Positions 50,898 to 58,146 of a DNA stretch of 64,000 nt are shown piece after piece. Location of the stretch: positions 67,948 to 131,947 of the forward strand of contig NZ_MQWD01000001.1 in NCBI RefSeq assembly GCF_002283365.1. The letters are read 5' to 3'. Under the pieces are notes generated by a model. That model worked only from the letters and a program-made list of their open reading frames with translations. It was not told the DNA's origin and made no database searches. Every line of letters begins with the position of its first letter. Position 1 is the first letter of the stretch. The translations under genes were made by a program, and so were the position numbers. The stretch comes from Rubrivirga marina. Lineage in GTDB: Bacteria > Bacteroidota > Rhodothermia > Rhodothermales > Rubricoccaceae.

Positions 50898-52229
50898 ATG
50901 AGCGTCCTCATCGGCGACACCGAGTATTTCCCCGAGATCAGCCAGATCGCCTACGAAGGCCCGGACTCGGACAACCCCCTCGCGTTCAAGTACTACGACG
51001 CGGACCGCGTGGTGGCCGGCAAGTCCATGAAGGACCACTTCCGGTTCGCCGTGGCCTACTGGCACGCCTTCAACCAGACCGGCGCCGACCCCTTCGGGCC
51101 GGGCACGATCGCGTTCCCATGGGACGAGGCCGACTCGGCCGAGCAACGGGCCCGCGACAAGATGGACGCGGCGTTCGAGTTCATCACCAAGCTCGGCGTC
51201 CCGTTCTACTGCTTCCACGACGTCGACCTCGTGGACGAGGGCGACAGCCGGGCTGAGACGCGCACGCGGCTCCAGGGCATCGTCGACTACGCCAAGGAGA
51301 AGCAGGAGGCCTCGGGCGTCCAGCTCCTCTGGGGCACGGCCAACCTGTTCTCGCATCCGCGCTACATGAACGGGGCCTCGACGAACCCCGACTTCGGCGT
51401 CGTCGCCTACGCGGCGTCGCAGCTCAAGGACGCCATCGACGCGACGATCGAACTGGGCGGGAAGGGCTACGTGTTCTGGGGCGGCCGCGAGGGCTACATG
51501 AGCCTGCTCAACACCGACATGAAGCGGGAGACCGAGCACCTCGCCCGGTTCCTCCAGATGGCCCGCGACTACGCCCGGTCGAACGGGTTCGACGGCACCT
51601 TCTTTATCGAGCCGAAGCCGATGGAGCCGTCGAAGCACCAGTACGACTACGACGCGGCGACGGTCATCGGCTTCCTCGAGCGCTACGGGCTGGCGGACGA
51701 CTTCAAGATCAACCTCGAGACGAACCACGCCACGCTCGCCGGCCACACCATGGAGCACGAGATGCAGGTGGCCGCCGACGCCGGCATGCTGGGCAGCCTC
51801 GACGCCAACCGCGGCGACTACCAGAACCAGTGGGACACGGACCAATTCCCGACCAACCTCAACGAGACGGTCGAGATGATGCTGGTCCTCCTCCGGTCGG
51901 GCGGCCTCCAGGGCGGCGGCATCAACTTCGACGCGAAGGCGCGGCGGAACTCGACGGACTTCGTCGACCGGTTCTACGCCCACATCGGCGGGATGGACGT
52001 CTTCGCGCGGGCGCTCGTCATCGCCGACAACCTGATGCAGAACTCGGCCCTGGAGTCGATGCGGACGGAGCGCTATGCCAGCTTCGACAGCGGCGACGGC
52101 GCGACGTTCGAGAGCGGCGAGATGACGCTGGAGCAGCTCGCGGCGCTCGGCGACGAGGGCGGCGAGCCGGCCCTGACGAGCGGCCGACAGGAGCTCTACG
52201 AGAACCTGATCAACCAGTACATCCGCTAG
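50898..52229 (+). CDS. xylA: Xylose isomerase
   Basis: A 443-residue class II xylose isomerase converting D-xylose to D-xylulose. [25 protein letters not shown] at the start, FHDVDLV (catalytic His), [33 protein letters not shown] (metal and substrate ligands) and [18 protein letters not shown] are diagnostic. Length matches the Bacteroidota form. It follows GH43 by 137 bases; xylB comes next after an inverted-repeat element. The 137-base gap before it shows no clear operator. Confidence 0.97.
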   Translation: MSVLIGDTEYFPEISQIAYEGPDSDNPLAFKYYDADRVVAGKSMKDHFRFAVAYWHAFNQTGADPFGPGTIAFPWDEADSAEQRARDKMDAAFEFITKLGVPFYCFHDVDLVDEGDSRAETRTRLQGIVDYAKEKQEASGVQLLWGTANLFSHPRYMNGASTNPDFGVVAYAASQLKDAIDATIELGGKGYVFWGGREGYMSLLNTDMKRETEHLARFLQMARDYARSNGFDGTFFIEPKPMEPSKHQYDYDAATVIGFLERYGLADDFKINLETNHATLAGHTMEHEMQVAADAGMLGSLDANRGDYQNQWDTDQFPTNLNETVEMMLVLLRSGGLQGGGINFDAKARRNSTDFVDRFYAHIGGMDVFARALVIADNLMQNSALESMRTERYASFDSGDGATFESGEMTLEQLAALGDEGGEPALTSGRQELYENLINQYIR

Positions 52230-52243
52230 CCCCGTCCGGACCG

Positions 52244-52264
52244 CGACCGAGGCCGCCTCGGTCG
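52244..52264. repeat. Inside-out relative of the palindromic repeat
   Basis: CGACCGAGGC-C-GCCTCGGTCG, a 10+1+10 inverted repeat after the xylA stop. The same half-motifs as in the main family are joined in the opposite order, so it may be a rearranged copy or a terminator hairpin. Confidence 0.4.
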
Positions 52265-52285
52265 TGGCGCCGGGCCCCTCCGCCT

Positions 52286-52424
52286 GTGTCATCCTGAGCG
52301 GAGGGCGAAGCCGGAGTCGAAGAGTCTCTAGCGAGCACGGCGTTCGGAGGGCGCTCCCGGTGACGGCCCGAGACGGAGTCGCACTAGAGATCCTTCGACT
52401 CGCTCCACTCGCTCAGGATGACAC
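52286..52424. repeat. 139-base inverted repeat with GTGTCATCCTGAGC ends
   Basis: Ends GTGTCATCCTGAGC and GCTCAGGATGACAC are perfect complements; inner parts (GGAGTCGAAGAGTCTCTAG and CTAGAGATCCTTCGACTC) also pair with small changes. It is the second copy of the element at 34903-35022 and lies 28 bases before the xylB start, in its likely leader or promoter region. Confidence 0.75.
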
Positions 52425-52451
52425 GAGTGGACGACGTCTCATTCCGACCCC

Positions 52452-53942
52452 ATGCCCTTCTTCCTCGGCCTCGACACCTCCACCACCGCCACGAAAGCCG
52501 TCCTCGTCGACGACGCCGGGCGGTTCGTCGGCGAGGCGGCCACGGCCCACGCCGCGCCGGCTTCGCCCGTCCCGTTCGGCAGCGAGCAGGACCCGGCCGA
52601 CTGGTGGCGCGCGACGCGGGCCAGCATCCGCGACGTCCTCGACGAGACCGGCGTGACGGGCGACGACGTGGCCGGCGTCGGGCTCACGGGCCAGATGCAC
52701 GGGCTCGTCATGCTGGACGAGGCGGGCCACGTCCTCCGCCCGGCGCTCTTGTGGAACGACGGCCGCGCCTACGCCGAGTGCGACACGATCCGCGAGGCCG
52801 TCGGCGGGCTCGACAGGCTCGTGGAGCTGACGGGCAACGACGCCTTCGCCGGGTTCACCGCGCCGAAGCTCCTGTGGGTGCGGGCGCACGAGCCGGAGAC
52901 CTTCGGCAAGACGGCCCGCATTCTGCTCCCGAAGGACTACGTCCGCCTCTGCCTCACGGGCGAGTACGCGATGGACCGCGCCGGCGGCGGCGGGACGCTT
53001 CTGTTGGACCTGGAGTCGCGGGACTGGTCGGGGGCCCTCCTGGACGCGCTCGACCTCGACCCGTCGCTCCTGCCCCCGACGTTCGAGGGAACGGCCGTCA
53101 CCGGCCAGGTCAGTGCCGAGGCGGCCGAGGCGACGGGGCTCAAGGCCGGCACGCCGGTCGTGGGCGGCGGCGGCGACCAGGCCGCGCAGGGCGTCGGCGT
53201 CGGCGCCGTGGAGCCCGGGACGTGGGCCGTGACGGTCGGCACGTCGGGCGTCGTGTTCGCGTCGTCGGCGGAGCCGCGCGTGGCGCCGGGCGGGAAGGCC
53301 CACGCGTTCCCGCACGCGGTCCCGGGCCTGTGGCACGTCATGGGCGTGATGCTGGCCGCCGGCGACAGCCTCGCGTGGCACCGCGACACGGTCGCCCCGG
53401 GCGTGTCCTTCGACGACCTCACGGCCGAGGCCGCCGACGTGCCGCCGGGCGCCGACGGCGTGGCCTTCCTCCCCTACCTCTCGGGCGAGCGGACGCCCCA
53501 CGCCGACGTCCACGCGCGCGGCGGCTTCCTCGGGCTCCGCCGCCCCCACGGCCGCGGCCACCTTACGCGGGCCGTGCTGGAGGGCGTGGCCTTCGGGCTG
53601 AAGGACAACTTCGGGCTGCTCGTCGAGGCCGGCGTGCCGGCGCCCGAGCGGGTCCGCCTCTCGGGCGGCGCGGCCAAGAGCCCGCTCTGGAGCCAGATCC
53701 TGGCCGACGTGCTCGACGCGTCGCTGGAGGTCCCGGCCGTCGGCGAGGCCGCCGCGCTCGGCGCCGCGCTCCTGGCCGGCGTCGGGACCGGCGCCTGGGC
53801 CTCGGCCGAGGCCGCGACGTCCGCCGCCGTCCGGATCACCAAGACGACCGAGCCGCGCGATGCCGCGGCCTACGACGAGGCCTACGCCCGCTTCCGCCGA
53901 CTCTACCCGGCCCTCCAGGGGCTCTGGGACCCGCAGGCGTAG
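52452..53942 (+). CDS. xylB: Xylulokinase
   Basis: A 496-residue FGGY kinase that makes D-xylulose 5-phosphate. FLGLDTSTTATKAVLVDDAG is the N-terminal phosphate motif; GLTGQMHGLVMLDEAG, LLWNDGRAYAECDTI and ILLPKDYVRLCLTGEYAMDRAGGGGTLLLDL are XylB-specific; the C-terminal FGGY motif reads RLSGGAAKSPLWSQILADVL. Length is normal. An inverted-repeat element separates it from xylA, so it may have its own promoter or a processed leader. Confidence 0.96.
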   Translation: MPFFLGLDTSTTATKAVLVDDAGRFVGEAATAHAAPASPVPFGSEQDPADWWRATRASIRDVLDETGVTGDDVAGVGLTGQMHGLVMLDEAGHVLRPALLWNDGRAYAECDTIREAVGGLDRLVELTGNDAFAGFTAPKLLWVRAHEPETFGKTARILLPKDYVRLCLTGEYAMDRAGGGGTLLLDLESRDWSGALLDALDLDPSLLPPTFEGTAVTGQVSAEAAEATGLKAGTPVVGGGGDQAAQGVGVGAVEPGTWAVTVGTSGVVFASSAEPRVAPGGKAHAFPHAVPGLWHVMGVMLAAGDSLAWHRDTVAPGVSFDDLTAEAADVPPGADGVAFLPYLSGERTPHADVHARGGFLGLRRPHGRGHLTRAVLEGVAFGLKDNFGLLVEAGVPAPERVRLSGGAAKSPLWSQILADVLDASLEVPAVGEAAALGAALLAGVGTGAWASAEAATSAAVRITKTTEPRDAAAYDEAYARFRRLYPALQGLWDPQA

Positions 53943-54008
53943 GCACGACACCGCAGGTCCGCCTGCCTCGGCGCGTTCACCGGCCTCCCGCCACGCTCCC
54001 CACGATCC

Positions 54009-54989
54009 ATGACCTATCGCAGACTCGGAAAGACCGGCTGGGACGTCTCGGCCGTCAGCTTCGGCGCCTGGGCCATCGGCGGGAGCTGGGGCTCCGTCGA
54101 CGACGACGAGTCGCTGGCGGCGCTCCACCGCGCCGTCGAACTGGGCGTCACGTTCTTCGACACGGCCGACGTGTACGGCGACGGGCGGAGCGAGCAGCTG
54201 CTGGCCCAGCTCAAGAAAGACCACCCCGAGATCCGGATCGCCACGAAAGCCGGCCGCCGGCTCGACCCGCATGTGGCCGAGGGCTACACCCGCGAGAACC
54301 TGACGGCCTTCGTCGAGCGGAGCCTGAGAAACCTCGACACCGACGCGCTCGACCTCGTCCAGCTCCACTGCCCGCCCTCGGAGGTGTACTACCTCCCGGA
54401 GACGTTCGGCGTCCTCGACGACCTCACCGAGGCGGGCAAGGTGAGGCACTACGGCGTGAGCGTCGAGAAGGTCGAGGAGGCGCTCAAGGCGGTGGAGTAC
54501 CCGAACGTGGCGACGGTCCAGATCATCTTCAACCTGTTCCGCCAGCGGCCGGCGGACCTGTTCTTCGAGCAGGCGCAGAAGCGGGACATCGGCGTCCTCG
54601 CTCGCGTCCCGCTCGCCTCGGGGATGCTGACCGGAAAGATGACGCCGCGGACGACGTTCGAGGCCGACGACCACCGCGCGTTCAACCGGCACGGCGAGGC
54701 GTTCGACCGCGGCGAGACGTTCGCGGGCGTCGACTACGACGCGGGCCTCCAGGCGGTCAAGGAGCTGAAGGAGATCGTGCCGGAGGGCCTCAGCCTCGTC
54801 CAGTTCGCGCTCCGCTGGATCCTGATGTTCGACGCCGTCTCGTGCGCCATCCCCGGCGCCAAGAGGCCGTCGCAGGCCGAGGAGAACGTCTCGGCCGCCG
54901 ACCTCCCCCCGCTCACCGACGCGCAGATGGAGGCCGCGCGCGCGGTCTACGACCGCCACGTCCGCGCCCAGGTTCACCACCGCTGGTAG
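54009..54989 (+). CDS. Aldo/keto reductase
   Basis: A 326-residue AKR of the YajO/Tas-like group. The catalytic tetrad is visible: D and Y in FFDTADVYGDGRSEQLL, K in RIATKAG and H in DLVQLHCPPSEV. The NADPH-binding end SCAIPGAKRPSQAEENVSA is intact. Possible substrates are pentoses or aldehydes from sugar breakdown; position between xylB and the deacetylase is the only hint. The next gene starts four bases after its stop. Confidence 0.88.
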   Translation: MTYRRLGKTGWDVSAVSFGAWAIGGSWGSVDDDESLAALHRAVELGVTFFDTADVYGDGRSEQLLAQLKKDHPEIRIATKAGRRLDPHVAEGYTRENLTAFVERSLRNLDTDALDLVQLHCPPSEVYYLPETFGVLDDLTEAGKVRHYGVSVEKVEEALKAVEYPNVATVQIIFNLFRQRPADLFFEQAQKRDIGVLARVPLASGMLTGKMTPRTTFEADDHRAFNRHGEAFDRGETFAGVDYDAGLQAVKELKEIVPEGLSLVQFALRWILMFDAVSCAIPGAKRPSQAEENVSAADLPPLTDAQMEAARAVYDRHVRAQVHHRW

Positions 54990-54993
54990 TCCC

Positions 54994-56295
54994 ATGCCCC
55001 GCCTCCTCCGCCTCGGCGCCGCCGTCGCGGCCCTCACCGCCCCGCTCGCCGCCCAGACTGTCGACGACGGCTACGAGATCGGGACGTGGCAGGGCTTCCG
55101 CGACGGCGCCGTCACGATCTCGTTCGACGACAACACGGCGAACCAGCTGCCGGTCGCCCTCCCGATCCTCGACGCGGTTGGCCTCAAGGCCACGTTCTTC
55201 GTCACGACCAACTGGGTCGGCGGCCAGTGGCCGGGCTTCGCTGCGGCGGCCGCCAACGGGCACGAGGTGGCCGTCCACACGCGGTCGCACCCGGACCTCT
55301 CGACGCTGACGGTCGAGCAGCAGCGGGCGCAGCTGGAGGGGGCGCGCGACGCCATCCTCGCCAACGTCCCCGAGGCGGAGGCGCTCACGTTGGCCTACCC
55401 GTTCTGCGTCCCCGGCGACCGCGCGCTCGTCGAGGAGCTCTTCATCGCCGCCCGCGTGTGCTCCGGGCAGATCGACCGGGCGACGCCGGCCGACCTCTAC
55501 GCCACGAGTTCGTACGTCATTGGGGCGGAGGTGAACCGGACGACAGCGGCCTCGCTCAACGCCCTCGCCGACGCGGCCGCGGCCCAGCGCGGCTGGGCGA
55601 CGTACCTCCTCCACGGGATCGACGGCGACGGCGGCTACTCGCCCTTCCCGTCCGATGAGTTGGAGACGCACGTCGCGTACCTCGCCGCCAACCCCGACAA
55701 GTTCTGGGTCGCGACCTACGTCGACGTCGTCCGCTACCTCCGCGAGCGCGACGCCGCCTCCGTCACGGAGCTCTCGGCGACCGACGACGCAATCACCGTC
55801 GAGATCACCGACGACCTCGACGACGCGATCTACACCACCCCGATCACGGTCCGCCGCGTGTTGCCCGACGACTGGGAGGCCGCGACGGTGGCGCAGGATG
55901 GAGCCCCCGTCCCCGCCGCGATCATCCAGGCCGGCGCCGAGACGTTCGTCGAGTTCGACGTCGTCCCGGACCGCGGCACCGTGACGCTCACGAAGAGCGA
56001 CGCCACATCGCCCGCCGGGGCGCCCGAGGCGGGCCCGTCGTACGTCGTCGGGAGCCGGCCGAACCCGTTCCGCGGGCGGACGACGTTCGTCTACGAGGTC
56101 GGCGAGGCGGGGCCCGTCACGGTCGAGGTGTACGACCGGCTCGGCCGCCGGCTCGAGACGCTGGTGGACGCCGTGCTCCCGGCCGGCCGGCACGTCGTGA
56201 CGTGGGACGCCTCGCGCTACGGCGCGGGCGCTTACACGTACCGCCTCCATGCGGGCGGTCGCGCCGACGCCGGGCAGACGACGCTCGCACGGTAG
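54994..56295 (+). CDS. Secreted polysaccharide deacetylase (CE4/NodB) with T9SS sorting domain
   Basis: A 433-residue exported esterase. A signal peptide (1-20, ending LAAQ) precedes a NodB domain (about 30-250): motif 1 VTISFDDN, motif 2 HTRSHPDL (metal His pair), and YPFCVPGD. The C-terminal 75 residues (YVVGSRPNPFRGRTTFVYE...GAYTYRLHAGG) form a type A por-secretion sorting domain, so the protein is likely exported by the type IX system and surface-attached. The linker APEAGPSYV before it may be an old copy of the palindromic repeat. In this setting removal of acetyl groups from xylan is the best guess; chitin or peptidoglycan are alternatives. Confidence 0.87.
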   Translation: MPRLLRLGAAVAALTAPLAAQTVDDGYEIGTWQGFRDGAVTISFDDNTANQLPVALPILDAVGLKATFFVTTNWVGGQWPGFAAAAANGHEVAVHTRSHPDLSTLTVEQQRAQLEGARDAILANVPEAEALTLAYPFCVPGDRALVEELFIAARVCSGQIDRATPADLYATSSYVIGAEVNRTTAASLNALADAAAAQRGWATYLLHGIDGDGGYSPFPSDELETHVAYLAANPDKFWVATYVDVVRYLRERDAASVTELSATDDAITVEITDDLDDAIYTTPITVRRVLPDDWEAATVAQDGAPVPAAIIQAGAETFVEFDVVPDRGTVTLTKSDATSPAGAPEAGPSYVVGSRPNPFRGRTTFVYEVGEAGPVTVEVYDRLGRRLETLVDAVLPAGRHVVTWDASRYGAGAYTYRLHAGGRADAGQTTLAR

Positions 56296-56381
56296 GCCCG
56301 CCTCGGGCTGTGTCCCAGACGGACCTCCGCCCCGCCGGCACCGAGCGCCAGCGGGGCGGAGCGACTCGCGAGCGGGTTGGG

Positions 56382-58118
56382 CTAGCGGAGGACGGTGACC
56401 GTCCGCGACCGCCGGACGTCACCGGCCGTCAGGCGGACGACGTAGACGCCGGCGCTGAGGCCGTCCGTCGACACGTCGAGGCGGCCGGCGTTGGCGGGCC
56501 GCTCGGCCGTCCGGACCACGCGGCCCAGCGCGTCGACCAGCTCGACCCGGACCTCCGCGGCCTGCGGCACCGAGTACTCGAGCGTGAGGTTGCCGGCCGT
56601 CGGGTTGGGGAACGCGTCGAGGTACGGCCCGCGGACGCCGGGCTCGGTGCTCACGCCGTCGCGCGGGAGCCGGACGGCGAACACGCCGCGCGAGTCGCGG
56701 ATCGGCTGGCTGGCGAACCACCGGCCGTACTCGGCGACGTAGATGACGCCGTCGGCCATCACGGCGTCGATGGGGAACACGAAGTCGACCGCGACGGCCT
56801 CGGTCGAGACGGTGTAGCCCTCCTCGCCCTTGTCGAGGTCAATGAAGACGAGGTCGCGGCCGTCGCTGGGGAACCCGCCGCGGGCGCCGGCGAAGCCGAG
56901 CAAGAACCCGCCGCCCTGGAGCCGACCGGCCAGCGCCATCTCGGTGTCGAAGACGATGCCCTGCGGCGACCGGCCGCCGGAAAACGACGTGACGCTGACC
57001 CCCTCCTCGCTGGCGTCGCGGACGGCGCCCGTGACCGGGTCGATGAACTTGTCGGCGTACGGCCCGACGTTCGGGATCGGCTCGACGAACGTCACGCCCT
57101 CCGGAGGAGCGGGGTAGCCCGGGTCGTTGCTGAAGTAGCACCCGGTATCGGCCGGGTTCGGGTTGCAGACCTCGGGGACGAGCGGGTCGTCGTTGGGTCC
57201 GTCGTACCCGTACGGCGCGCCGTACGGGCTGAACTGCATCGGCGTGTCGTTGCCGCCGATCCGCCAGGGGAACCCGTAGTGCTCGCCCTCCCGGTACCAG
57301 TTGAGCTCGCCCGGGTCGTCCCGGTCGCCGGCGTTGTCCGGGCCGATGAGGTCGCCGTTCGGAGCGAACGCGAGGTCGAACGTGTTCCGGTTGCCCTCGG
57401 CGTAGACGTAGCCGGCCTCCTTGAGCGCCTGGCGGTCGTTGGGCAGCACGATGTCGGTCCCGTCGGTGGGGACCTTCAAGAGCACGGCCGTCAAGGCCTC
57501 CTCTCGGACGCCCCCGTAGCTCTCGCCGTGGTCGGTCCGCGAGCCGGAGTTGACGATGAGCGTCGAGCCGTCCGGCGTGACGACCGCCCCGTTGGCCCGG
57601 TGGTCGAAGTAGGTGTAGCTGAGGAGGTAGGGCTCCGTGGTCGCGACCGTCGCCCAGTCCCACCCGTCGCCGTTCGGCGTGCCGCGCCGGATCACGATCC
57701 GCGTCTGCGTATCGCCCACCTCGTCGTTGCCGACAAGGTAGAGGTTGCCCTCCGGGCCGAACGTCATGCCGATGGCGCGGGGCGCCCCGTGCTCCTCGTG
57801 CGTCGTGACCGCGACGGGGTCGAACGTGCCGCCCTCGTTCGGAACGAGACGGTAGATCGTGCTGGTCGAGCCCGGGGTACGCCCGTCCGGCTGGCTGGTG
57901 GCGAGGACGTAGAGCGTGCCGTCCGTCGGGTCGCGGTCGATCCGGATCGGCCGCTCGTCGGACTGGCCTCCGGGAATGTTGGCTACGCGTTCGACCTCAA
58001 CGCCGTCCATCACCGCGCACGGTGGTTGGACGAAGAGGCCGCAAGTGGGGTCAGGCTGGCCAGTCGCCGCCGTGGAGACGCCCACAAGGGCGAGGAGGAT
58101 GAGGAACGAACGGATCAT
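56382..58118 (-). CDS. Secreted PQQ-type sugar dehydrogenase-like beta-propeller with T9SS sorting domain
   Basis: A 578-residue protein. The signal peptide MIRSFLILLALVGVSTAATGQ leads into a six-bladed propeller of the glucose/sorbosone dehydrogenase type (about 40-490): ERPIRIDRDPTDGTLYVLAT, GMTFGPEGNLYLVGNDE, FDLAFAPNGDLIGPDNAGDRDDPGELNW and PQGIVFDTEMA. The last 80 residues (YLDAFPNPTAGNLTLEYSVPQ, end VYVVRLTAGDVRRSRTVTVL) are a por-secretion sorting domain. Whether it binds PQQ and oxidises sugar cannot be seen; many such propellers are redox enzymes, some only binding. The ATG at 58118 is preferred over a TTG three codons upstream. Confidence 0.82.
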   Translation of the reverse strand: MIRSFLILLALVGVSTAATGQPDPTCGLFVQPPCAVMDGVEVERVANIPGGQSDERPIRIDRDPTDGTLYVLATSQPDGRTPGSTSTIYRLVPNEGGTFDPVAVTTHEEHGAPRAIGMTFGPEGNLYLVGNDEVGDTQTRIVIRRGTPNGDGWDWATVATTEPYLLSYTYFDHRANGAVVTPDGSTLIVNSGSRTDHGESYGGVREEALTAVLLKVPTDGTDIVLPNDRQALKEAGYVYAEGNRNTFDLAFAPNGDLIGPDNAGDRDDPGELNWYREGEHYGFPWRIGGNDTPMQFSPYGAPYGYDGPNDDPLVPEVCNPNPADTGCYFSNDPGYPAPPEGVTFVEPIPNVGPYADKFIDPVTGAVRDASEEGVSVTSFSGGRSPQGIVFDTEMALAGRLQGGGFLLGFAGARGGFPSDGRDLVFIDLDKGEEGYTVSTEAVAVDFVFPIDAVMADGVIYVAEYGRWFASQPIRDSRGVFAVRLPRDGVSTEPGVRGPYLDAFPNPTAGNLTLEYSVPQAAEVRVELVDALGRVVRTAERPANAGRLDVSTDGLSAGVYVVRLTAGDVRRSRTVTVLR

Positions 58119-58146
58119 GGGAGGCAAACTGGCTTCGGGGTACGGG

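Noticed and set aside
56298-56381. CCCGCCTCGG half-site after the deacetylase gene
   Set aside because: No right arm follows within 60 bases; a lone half-site is expected often at this base composition.
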